Source: Spodoptera frugiperda (taxonomy: Eukaryota; Arthropoda; Insecta; Lepidoptera; Noctuidae). From it: DNA of 64,000 nucleotides. Of the stretch, positions 1 to 12,100 are shown one piece after another; positions within the stretch are counted from its first letter, which is position 1; the number at the start of each line of letters is the position of its first letter. The notes under the pieces were generated by a model. It saw only the letters and a list, made by a program, of their open reading frames with translations. It was not told the origin of the DNA and made no database searches. The stretch covers positions 8,067,315 to 8,131,314 of the forward strand of contig NC_064239.1 of the NCBI RefSeq assembly GCF_023101765.2, in the 5' to 3' direction. Position numbers and translations under genes: made by a program.

Positions 1-76
1 CATACATATGATTCCGTTAACGAGATATCGAATGCTACTGATATACGTTTTTAATTGTTCGATTTGATTGTTGCAG
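1..76 (+). other. dac: 3' end of the upstream dac intron
   Basis: AT-rich sequence ending in a T-rich tract and the TTGTTGCAG acceptor at 76. It belongs to an intron that begins before the window. Nothing else is visible. Confidence 0.55.
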
Positions 77-147
77 ATTGCGTGACGAACGAGGCGACAT
101 GGAACGAGTTATGGCAATGGATAAGGCTCGAGAGGGTTCACATAACG
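77..147 (+). CDS. dac: dac, probable 71-bp upstream exon
   Basis: This is a probable short dac exon, too short to stand out as an open frame. A T-rich tract ending in TTGTTGCAG at 76 gives a good acceptor, and ACG|GTGAGA at 147/148 a good donor. The donor leaves one G, which joins GC at 782 to make Gly, exactly the phase the next exon needs. In that frame it reads LRDERGDMERVMAMDKAREG then SHN, a charged, helix-prone segment like the linker expected upstream of DACHbox-C. The incoming intron would be phase 2, unlike all later ones. The other frame (CVTNEATWNELW...) also lacks stops but does not connect in phase with the next exon. I do not recall the exact family sequence here, so this rests on splice sites, phase and composition. 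Confidence 0.62.
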
Positions 148-3100
148 GTGAGACATAATAATCGTCATGAGATTATCATAGTCCCGTTTAGCTCTCCGTC
201 ATTCTATGACATTAGTGCTCTAACGTGCTGGAAGCAGCGTTCAAAGCAGTATCATTAGATAACTCCTTAGTAGTTACATTATACTTCGAAATATGTAGTG
301 ACAATTACGCCAGAATCTATATAAATTGTTGGTTATATACGTATCTGTTGTGAGTAGCAACTGTGTTCAAGCTCACAATCCGTTTGCCAATAGCAATGTT
401 TGTTTTAGCACATAATTGTGGTTCACGTCATTAAACTCCACAGTCAGTTGAGAACAAATCGTATCAATTAAAATTTAATTTAAAGTAAAGCGCTAGTCGT
501 ACTGATTGCGAATCGATGCAAAACTTTCTAATTAGTTTTAACGTTTGAATTTATTGTCGTATAACTAAATCTAAACAATTAGCGGTCTGATTGGAACGCT
601 ACCTTTTTATCTAAGGAGACCTGACCACAATATGATTTAAAGAACAATTGTAATAGTGTACTAATGAAAAGTATTAATATCTAATAGAAAACTGCTACAA
701 CTCAAATAATTTACCATTTTCTTTAGACTTAATCACACAGAACCAGCTGCTAACCAATCAATCTAACAGGTTCTTCTCCAGGCCACAGTCCGGTGCTGAA
801 CCTTTCAAAATCCGGGTCTGGAGGTGATCGGGACCGAGATCGGTCGGAGAGGAGCGACAGGGACCGCAATGATCGGGGCGAAGGCTCCGCGAGTGGGCGA
901 AGCTCTGCCGCGTCCCGGCGAAGCCCCCAGCCGCCCCGGCTGCCCTCCGCTGCAACTGCAGCCGCTAGTCCAAGGTCACACTCCGATGAGAGTGACGCAC
1001 AGCTCTCAGACCAGGAGGACCACAATGTCAAAGACGAGGATGATGGTAAGTTTTCTTCGCAATATTTTTCTTAAACAATCCAAGAACCGTATCGAGGCGC
1101 TTCTTGAATAGATCAAAGTATCATCCCCTACATGCATGAGGTATTCTGTTGTGTACCTATGTGCACTAAGAAAGTCAATTGAAACAATTCCCGCATATTT
1201 GTGAGCATACAACTGACTCAAGCATAACTTACACAAGCTGAGTGTCAGTATATTGTTACATGCTCCGTCTTTGTTATATATTCCCTAGGCAATAAATGAA
1301 GACAAGCAATTTACTTCCATGTACATAATATGAGTAATAATCGCAATTTCACAGCGATGAATATCTGTTTAATTTAATATAAATTAGATGTATCGATAAA
1401 TGAGTCGATCTTTCCGCTGTAATCACGGCGCGGCTGTAGGCATGACAAGAAAGTGTCCGTGTAACATTAACACGGGCTGGGTATCACCCGCTCGATATAC
1501 TTGGCATGTAATGCACAGCGAAATTACCCAGTAATAGCCCTGGAACCTTCAGCATTCATAGTTCGGAAATTATCAGCCATAAAACCACGATTCCTTTTAT
1601 TCTAGACTGGAAATACTTGTGTAAAATAGCTTCACATCGAAACATTGTACAACGTATAAACTGATGTTAATTAGTTTACAATCGACTTGTATTGCTCTTA
1701 AGTACTCCATATTAATTAAATTACTAATGTAAAATAGTTTTATTTCCACTAGTGAGTCGATGTTACAGCAGAGAAATAATAACATAGAATCAATAGAGAC
1801 TGCAGCGCCAACGCATCCTGGCGGTCGATTAGCAAATGATCATGCGCTTGCGTTCTCATACGTTTTCCCGTCTTGATCCCTAGACACCGCACGTTTGCTT
1901 GTAATGGTCCTATATAATAAAATCTTATTACGAGTATCGCCCGCAATTGCCCCCAATGATGTATGAATAGCGCTTAAAAGGACTCAATTCAATTTTACAC
2001 GTGAGTTCAAGACCTATGTTGTTTAAACCCCTATTTTGAAATGAGTACGTATAATTCGGATAATAATATGTCCCAGCCATACTGTCGTCCACGTCTCATC
2101 CTGTCCAAGTAATAATATTTAATCAAGAGAAAAGCCTCGTATGTTTAGTTAACCATCATATATCATGAACTATTAACACCATTAGACTCAAATGATGGAT
2201 GGCATGACAATTTCTCCGACGACATGTATTAGGTTCGTTTTATTCTCAGCTTTTTATTCATGAGTTTATTGCCGTACTAAATATTTTAATCAATTTAGTA
2301 TACTATCTTCCTCTGGATCATCAATCAAGCGAAAACTAGTTATTAGGCCGACGTCACTAAGTTATAAACGCAATTACAGCCATTTGAAAATAGAATGGGA
2401 AAATCGTAAAATCAGTTCTTAATGGAAAAAATAACGGTTCAACATTGCAAGCGCATTTAGATCTAGAGATAACATTTAGAACTTTTATTGCTTCTTTATT
2501 AAATAAGCCATAAAGAATTTCTACTAACTATGAGAATGCAATTTTATGATTGAACATTTTCTATTGCATAGAAATAGCGTGAATGCTGTAGCCGCACGGC
2601 GCGACGGTGCCAATCATAACATTGATCCACAAATGTAAATACTTGGTCTATACAATAGCTAAATTAAGTGAAACAATAAGGATTGTGTATTGGTTATTGC
2701 AAGCTGCACACAAAATGCCCGAAGACCGTGGGAACGGATAACTGGCTACGATTTATAGGAAACACTCGCCTGGCCGCGGAACCACGGGATGAGCCTCAGG
2801 AAATTTGTGCAAACAAAACATTCACTATGAAAATCAATACGTTAAATCAACGCGCCTTTACTTAGACTTTCACAATTAGTCGTGTTTTATACTTAATATT
2901 CATAGTTTATTTACAATTAATTCTGTCGATACGTAATTCATGCTCGTCACGATCGCCCCAGTCTGATTATAAAAATGCTTTTTATAAAGCCCGTGTCATT
3001 CAACTTTGATCTTTGTTCGTCTGAAGATACCTTTTGCTTTCAATCAACGTTCTCATCTCGGATCTAATTTGGTTTTATATCCGTGAAGTCTTTTCCTCGG

Positions 3101-6100
3101 TCGCACGGGCCGATTGATTCTGTGTCCTTAGTATTAGTTATAGAGTTTAGGTTCGTTTGTTTAAATTTCTTAGGATCCTGTTAATTGGCCTTATTAGGGA
3201 GATGGTGTTGTGACAACCCGAGAGTGCTATCGTGCGCATCGACAATGACGAAACGATGTTGTCTTCATTATTTGATGAGCGGTCACTATCTTGTCAGTTA
3301 AATTAAATGTATCGATAGATTATTTTGGACCGTGAGAGACGCCAATCGAAACTTTTTTTTTTATGTGTGAGGTCCGTTATTGACATAAGCCGTACATTAT
3401 TGTAATTATCTCGTCATTTTTAAAATAATAAATACCTATTATGTTTCATCACGTTCGATGGACGTTGGACTCTAGTAGGTGATTACAGTCATAAAATTTA
3501 AAGGTACCTTTGACATCAGATTTTCGATATTAATGTCTCTGTCTGAAATGCCAAGCGAGTAATTATGGAATAAAATCGATATAATATTCGAATAGCTGGG
3601 CCGTCCTCGTAGCGAATAACTTGCGGTATAGTGCAGCGGGGCATATAAATCGGTTAGAGACAGCCCATTCGGTGTCGAATGGCTTTGTGGTATCCCTATT
3701 CTGTGAACATGAAGACGACCTATCGGAAAATTCCACATTGGAATCGTTACATAAATGTATCTAAGTAATTTTAAACAGACGATTTAGTGCTTATCTACCT
3801 GTAGCCTTTTGAAACCGTTTAACTGCGGTTATTAAGTAAGATTTCAATAACAGCAATGCTTGAAATTAGGTTAATAATTGTCGTTATCAGAAATTTAACG
3901 CTTTTTATTGGCAATTGTGTCGCGGGTGACAAGTGATATTTACGATCGTTAACGTTGCGTCATTCGAAATGTATTTCCGAATAAGCAGGCCACGCTCGGC
4001 GGACTCCATCAAAGCCCTGCGCCGATGATCACCACGCGATATCGATGTTCATCGCTACAATAATTGCGAACCGAATGATACATGCACGCGATTCTCGAAT
4101 ATCCTCGTTTGTCGGTATTGCAAGGCTTTTTTTGTTCCATACCCTGCCTACATATGACTTCTTATGAAGCTGTTATTGAAATTAATAATCGTTAATTATA
4201 GTCACAAGGATGTGCTCGTGATTCACTACTTTAGTCTTAAATTAATACCTGATGCATTATATGCAAATGAATCAGTGGTTAGATTTAAAATTTTCGAATT
4301 ATGGAGTTTGGAGGTACCTCCTACTAATCTAATCACAACAAATAGGTAGCTATTTGTTATGATTAACTCTACTAATACATCTATTTAATGAAAGAAAATT
4401 AAATTCCCGGATTGCAGTTATCAGGGCAAATTCTTCTAAACCACGGCTTCGTATCAATATCTTTAAATTTGATCACACAAATATTTCTAAGTTAACCTTA
4501 AACAAAACTATACCAAAATTCCATGAATGACAAACTCAATATTTTATCAACAGCCTCATTTTGTTTAGGTGGAGATCTGAGTGACGGGGAGCGTGAGCTG
4601 CCTGTATCAGCGTCGCCGGCGCCTGTGAGCTACGCAGCGCAGGCGGGCACGCCGCCCAACGTCCCCGTAGACCCTACAGCAGACACGCTCGTCTCCTCCA
4701 CTGAGACGTTGCTGAGAAACATACAGGGGCTGCTCAAGGTCGCTGCTGACAATGCTCGGCAACAGGAGAGGCAGATCAGTTATGAAAAAGGTATGTAACC
4801 TTTGTTGGAACCTGTGTATTATATCATTTTATCTGACTTGTGAAGAGAGAAAAGCAGACTTTTAGAGAGAAGATGTTGACGATTTTGACTCGTACCGTTG
4901 ATAAGGTTTTGAAGATCTCATATTTTTTGGCTTTTGTCATATTAATGGAGAAGAAAGATAGACCTTTAGAAAGAAAACATATTTTAGACGTAAAAGAAGT
5001 TTAAGATTTCTCGTAGGGACGTGGTTAGTTTACATTTATCCATGTATAGTGTTTGATATGTTCTTCGGATAATTGCGGAGCTATTGCAGAATAATATCCA
5101 CATTATTAAATAGCGAACATTGAAGAGTAGCAAATACATAGGTGGGTACCAATTTCTCAGAAATACGAAGGCACCGTTTCAGAATTTACATATGAAATTA
5201 TCATAGATTATTATACGGAGACACTGTAACATGCAGGAAGCCGTATCGATGTAAATGTTATAATCGATATTAGTCGAGATCTCGCGTGAATCGATTCTGC
5301 GTAATCTGACGTATAAGCAACATTGATTAGCCGCTGTTAGGATCTTAGATCACGTATTTTAACCTGTAAGCTCTACATTCTGGTACCGAGCGCGTATTAA
5401 CGACACACGTTTCATTTGCATCGCATTATATGTTGTCTATTTATTGCGTTATTACGCGAAATTATTAAAATTAGAAAATAGTCGGTAAACAGCAGTTTTG
5501 TTGTACATTATAGGTACTTGTATGATATGTGCGCCCAACACGTATGGAAACGCTCCGGGCTTCGTTTTATGATACAAGTATTTATGTGTTTCTGTCAATT
5601 AACTACGACATAAACATGCACTTTATTTATTGAGACCTACTGCCTTTAGTGCTTAAGAAATATTTTCTTACATCGACTTGATCGACCGTTCACTTAAGTT
5701 TTGACGCTCGAAAACTTTTTCGTTGTTGACACCTGTTGCCTGAGGCGTGCAGAGGGCTTCTAATGCTTGTAATTACTGCAGGCGGATCTTCGACATTGTA
5801 GCTGCACATTCCTAATATTTAAGCCCTTAAAACATATCCCAGAAAATGTAAAAGCCTTTAAACGTTCGAGATTAGGTGATGGAACTGATAAAAGAGGAAT
5901 GTTGCCTCGTGAATTAATATTAAATGAGCAATATTATAAAATATGTAAAACAATAGATAAGCTAAACTAACACTAGTCGCAGGGTGGTTGCTACGTAGAG
6001 AGCGCGCACGGCGCATGTCGTGCCTTTTGCAAATAGCCGTAGTACAGATGCGCCTGAGTTATAGCCGGGCCCACTATCATTACACACGATTCCATTCGGA

Positions 6101-9100
6101 CAGCATAATTGTTTAATTGATATTTCTGCGAGTTATTTATTCACGTCATTTCGTTTTCTCCATGAGAAATAATCCGTGCTTTATGGTATGAGAATAACGT
6201 GTAAAAACAATTTTCTTTCATTGTGGATGAACGCTTCGCTTACTATTTTTATCTTCCAATTACGCTTAGTTCCATAAAAACTTGCTGTAATGTTTTTAAT
6301 TTATAAGAATATAATTTTAATAAATGTTTATACAGTATATTCAATTTACTGTTGACTAAAGAGAAACAACAAAACACAATTGTTATAAAAACTCATAAAA
6401 ATACAGAGCTCAGGGAGGAGACTGGCGCGAGTCATCATCAAACTTGAATATCAATATTGCGCCTCCAGCCAATTGTATTAATAAACAAAACAAAATGAGA
6501 AATAATAATGCTATAGGCCAACAAAAGGTTCCATTTCTCCCCCTGGTATATAAGCAAATGCTAAACGTATACTCTACATCCATATATTTAAGGATCAAAT
6601 TCGTACGTGAGCAAACCCAGTAATTTTGTTATTACGATAATAAAATTATTGTTGATGAAACATTTTTTCGAATCGATGTGTCTGGCGAACTTTACCGATG
6701 AAATTCTTTTTATATAAATTACGGCAATCGGCCGCTCGCTCCGCTCCGACTCAATTGATAGGTGTTACTGGCTGAATCGGGCTATAGTTGGCCAGTTTGG
6801 TTTCTTATGTGCCTACTATATGATTCTTTGTTTTGATCCTTTTAATGTTTTGCAAGTATCAATCAGTTCTGAGTTCACCCTTTGCGTTTTCTTCTATCTT
6901 GGCAGCGTATATGAACATCTGTGTGTATATGTAGCCGTAATTATGCCTGTCTTTTCTTTTTTTATATTTACTGGGCGTATTGCTGGTCTCTGGTTCGGCT
7001 AAAGGTCATAAGTTATTTCTCACAGCGAAAGAGGCGCCAATTAATGCTATTTTTAGAAAAATAATTACTTTTATGGTCTAAGCGTTCTTATAACACATGT
7101 ATGACACGCGAAAATGGCTTGGAAATCTAAACACGCAAACTGAAATGATTTTAACCCACAAAAGACCACCACAACTATGAGCGACTAAGTAAACACAGTC
7201 GGCTAGGTCCCCTCGCACTTGCAAATGACAGATCACTATCTAGAACATTCGCTGACGATTTTTACACTAGTACAGAATGGGTTGGAGCAGACAAATGTTT
7301 TGCATTCACCGGCTTATCAGATAACTGGCGAGGGGTAGCAAAGGAGTGCGTGATAAACTGGTGTCGATTCGTACGTGTAAATAGAGTGCCAATGAATGGG
7401 AAATAGGTGTCATATTGTGGCCTTTTCAAGTGCGTTTTGTTGGGAGTTTGATATAACATGTGTCAAAAGAGGTTTTTTAGGTGTTGATGTATTATGATAG
7501 GTTTTGCGGTCGTTGATCTTTCTCCTTAAAGGGCAATATTTCATTCAACAAGGTTTTTGATATCATGCCTTAATTGTGTGCCGAAATGTATTTCATTAGT
7601 GAAAAACTCACGAAGACAAACCAATTGTTAAATCAGAACAAAAACTTTCTTCTCGTTCAAATGAAATTCCAAAAGCGGTACATCAACGCATTCTTGATCA
7701 AAACTAAAAAACAAAACGGCTGTAACACGGTGAATCGGCCGATTGCGATCATTGCGACATAAATCTGCTTCGGCTACTCTTTTAAGCCTTTATCCCTGTT
7801 AATTCTTACTGCTTAGTTTATTTCTGTACCAAATGGTCCGATCTTGTTGCCTCGGTTTTGTTACGCTATTTTGTTTAACAACTATCAGTTTTTGTTAAGC
7901 TAAGTGCTGGTCAACGGACAAATGGCGCGCGCGCCGATAGCCCGTGAGCACTTTATGGCGCCTCGGTCAAGATTCGTATTTATTTGCGTTAAGAAAGCGT
8001 TTAATTTAAATATAAAATGTAATGTAAGACGAGTGATACCTTGTTGCCGGTAAACTTTAGTGGTGTTGTCGAGATGCAGTGTCTGGATACACCTAGCGCC
8101 ATCTAGTTTAACATGGTGGAACTTCGGCTTTTTGCTTTTTGAACTTTTCAAAGCTTTCTCATTAATTAAGCGTAATAAATTAATTAATATCTATTAACAA
8201 TTAAGAAGAAACATAATATATTTGTAAAGAAATACACACTTGCAACAAATCGCAGTTCTTATGGCTCCAAATAAAAAGTCTTTGTCACCTGTAATTTGTG
8301 TGGCAAATGACGTCACCAAACTGCAAATAACATGTTATAGGGAAACAGCCCATCAATAACGTAGTGAGCGATCGAACAAACATGGACTGGCCAATGATAA
8401 AAACTGATGAGCAAATAGAGAGACAAGTCTTGTGTACTCAGCTAATGGATTCAATTGATATGAAAGCTTTTACAATGCTGACGAGCCGACATTATCGACG
8501 CGAAGCTAAATTACTGTTTTATGTGCGATTTTACATTTGTGCTGCTGATTGACCTGATTTATGATATGATTAGGTTTCGTTTTACTTGATAACGCATTAT
8601 GACAATACCGTTTATAAAACGAAAACTGCTTCTACTCAAAGCATTCAAGTCGGTAACGTTGTTTCAACTTTAACACTAACAGCAAAAGCGAGTTAAACCT
8701 CGGCATTTGCGCAAAATTACGACATCGCAACTCAAATTGATTTAGCGTTGCCAGTTTGATTATACACAACATTTAGATTCAACTACAGAGTCAAGATTTG
8801 TCAGTATAGGTGTTCATCACGAGCGGCCGTCATAAGTTCATAACTCAGCTGAGAGCTAGCTCCCATCGCAGTACAAACAACCGCCCCCAGCGGCTTAACG
8901 AGCCACCGCGAGATGCGCATGCACAGATACAAGCAACGACGCATTGTTGCCGCGCCGCGCCAGCTTTCGCACCATTGTGCAACGCCAAGGTGTGCAGCAA
9001 AAATCGGTTAATGCAATCTTTGTTTGTTTACATCCACTTACCGAGCATTATGGAATATTCTTACTAAATGCAAGATTCACTATTATGTCAGTTAGCATCG

Positions 9101-12100
9101 GAACTCGTTTGGTAACTAGTTCTAACTCTAGTTATGTATGAAGCCATTGTGGTTTTCGCTGGCTCGATGAACTAAGTAAACAATAAGTGACATTAAGTGC
9201 GGGATATTAAAATGCCATTCCTGCAATGTACCGATACGCGAGAGACACGGGCGGCCATATTGGATTACTTGCGCGTGTCGCTCCGGTTACATTGCGCACG
9301 CGACTCGACCACACGCGCGCCATCTAGCGAGGCCTACTTTGAATATTGAATGTGGCTTACTGAATTACCTGACATGTGCAAATTGGTGAATTAGTGTGAA
9401 CTGAAGTGATCCATGGCAGGAAACTAATTACACGGATTAGAAGGCATCATTCCAATTAAAAAGTAAGTTAACAGAAAAAGTATAATTAAACAAATCATCG
9501 CAACACTGGGCTTAAGGATTGGTACTAATTACGTATCTAGAAACATCGGTATAAGCACGTGTCGTCGGCATTCTCACGGTGACATTATACGTAGCCTAAT
9601 GTTTTCGCTGAAAGGTCGCGCTCTTACTAGGTGCCTTGGTAGGTAATACGTTTTACACATTCAAAATAGAATATTTATAAGGCACGAGTCAATTATTGTT
9701 ATTGTATCAGAAAATGCTTCTTTCGTGTTTATGTAAGGATAAATAATTATCCTTATTTTCTTAGGGGAAACTTTATGAGCGTGTTACTCCCCGGGCGTAA
9801 TGCTCAAATATTAACAATGGAAATATTAAATTTCACTTTTACGCCGACATTAGGCCTATTGTTGATATGTCGTTTTGTGTGGCTCCGTATGCGGTTTTGT
9901 TACAATTGATTTAGAGGTCACTATTCATTGTAATTAGGTTCATTTTATACTACCATGACCGTTTGTAGTATAAAAAATGGATGTGTCGGAAACGTTAATT
10001 AGTGCTGTAAGTCATAAAGTTTCTGAGCATTTAGTCACCTATTCGCTTCAGTAAACTTAGTCGAGCAATCCAATTATTATGCAAAGTTACAGTAATATAT
10101 TGTAACTACTTACAGATCTAGTTAAAATTCAATATAATAATTTTAGTTCTACTTGAAGTAGTGAATACATTACTGTGGAGAATTATAGGCAATGCACACA
10201 TTATCGTATTGTCGATAAAACGTGTTCTGTATCGTGTGTACTTAAGAATGATAATCCTATTTCGTGGAGTAGGGAAGGGTTGTGTTCTAACGCCCGGGGC
10301 TACATCACTACTGTTGAATTCATCAAGCCACTCATGCGGTGTATTTGTAGTGCTCCGTGAACTTACTTCTCACATGTTTAAAGTGTATATTCAAATTATG
10401 CTTTTTTTTGTTAACAAAATATACAGGGCAATAAAATTCAAGTGGAAATTGTTAAATGAAATTTTAGAATAGTGTTCTTTAAGTTTTTATAACGTTATTG
10501 ATTTCTGTTATAGAATATCATCTACCCATTCTATTCAAAATTATGCATTCATTTTCATTCCATTCAAGATACAAATCTGTTTAAGAGTTAAAGATCTTTA
10601 AATCATTTTAATAAGAATTAATTCAAAGATACTTTACAGTCGACAAACCACAAGACAAAGTTCCACATAGAATTGTATTTCAATTAAGAAGTTTAGTTAT
10701 GGCAATCCGAGTTTACTCACAGGTACATATAAATTTATAGACAGCGGCTCAAATATGAATCCTGTACCGCAACAAGCTAAGAAACTCCCTCAGGATCTCG
10801 GGATCTAATGTAGCACAATTTCAAAACCGAAACCGTATAGACAGCAAACAGGATGTTTCAAATTGAATTACACGTTCTGTGTGCTAAAGACTAAATTCCT
10901 TTGTGAAGTGCTGTCGGATAGGTCAGTTTGTTACGGGGAGCTAAAGTAAAGGGGTAAAGTGAGACAATCGTAAAGTTTAATAATAATTACATTCTCAACT
11001 CTCCTCGCAGGTTGTGCGCAATAATTAACCGCTCGGAATTACTTAGCTGAAATAATTTAATGTGACGCACGCCGAATTGTTCGCGTTGTCGTTAGTGTGC
11101 GCCTGACCTTACAATGTGTGGATGCGCCAACTGACTATTATCACTATATTTATTGAGGATTCTTCAAATGTAGTAGTTAAAGGGATAATTATTTAGTTTG
11201 CAGGAAAGCTTTTGTTTATTTTAATTTACTTTCCCTATATGTTAATTAGAATTCTTTCGCTACGTATAAAGTCGTTACAAATGCCTCTATTTAAAAAAAT
11301 GTTTTAACGCCTACTTTTTGCTACACAGTATATTTAATTATGTGGTAACTGGTCTAAGAACTGTTAATATTTTAGAGTTGTGTAACAGTGTACCCCAAGG
11401 ATACGAGTACATCTTCCTAGACCGAGGAATGAGATCTTCAATTGCGAGCTTTCATAACATAACCCAAGGCCAAGTTATAATGGACGTGTAATGTCTCCAA
11501 GGGGTGGATAGAGAACGCTTGTACTACTGTCAATTTACATACGGAATTACAAGCCGGAGTAATACGTTTTATAGTGTTGTTTATGACACTTGTTACATTT
11601 ACATCTGTTCTATCAAACTAAGCATTATATACGAAGCTCAAACAAAAAATACACTCAAAGCTAATGTTATTTTTTACTTCCTCCGCCACAAGAAGTTGCT
11701 CCATTATTTTTCATTAAAACACTTCCAACAATTTCTATTCCCATTGCAGATGGGGAATTGAAATAAAATAAGTCATAGCGTACACCTGCCCGCGACCCGG
11801 AGGAGCATTAATATTCTTTATATGCAGTTAAATTTAGGAACGACGCGGAAACATCGGGAAGTTTGCACAAAAATGAAAAATTACCGGTCAGGGAGCGGCG
11901 ACCGCAAAAACACCGCATAAGAAACAACTAATGAAAGCTTAGAGCCATTCGCATAAATCTCCCTTACATTTTTAATACCAATATATCCGGCGAGGGGAGC
12001 ATCCGCCGGGGAAAGAAAATGTGTAGTCGAAAACAAAACATTCGCGGACCTCCGCGTTTATATCTTATTTAAATACCACCAGATGTTGGCCGCTTATAAA

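Larger units (their letters stand above)
7915..9350. promoter_or_regulatory. GC-rich intronic cluster, candidate regulatory or insulator DNA
   Basis: The sequence changes character here. There is an alternating CG palindrome (GGCGCGCGCGCC, 7924-7935), GC-rich blocks near 8825-8990 and 9230-9340, and GGCCATATTGG near 9252. Two copies of GCGCCATCTAG, at 8096-8106 and 9317-9327, are the reverse complement of the core of the CTCF consensus. No coding potential is evident. The function is inferred from composition and motifs only. Confidence 0.3.

Noticed and set aside
55..258. 67-codon open frame at the window start (CVTNEATWNELWQWIRLERV frame)
   Set aside because: It overlaps the probable dac exon but in a frame that cannot splice into 782 in phase, and no family is recognised.
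4523..4798. ATG at 4523 as an alternative start joined in frame to the DACHbox-C exon
   Set aside because: The ATG lies 46 bp upstream of a good acceptor inside an AT-rich intron; no promoter or conserved peptide supports it.
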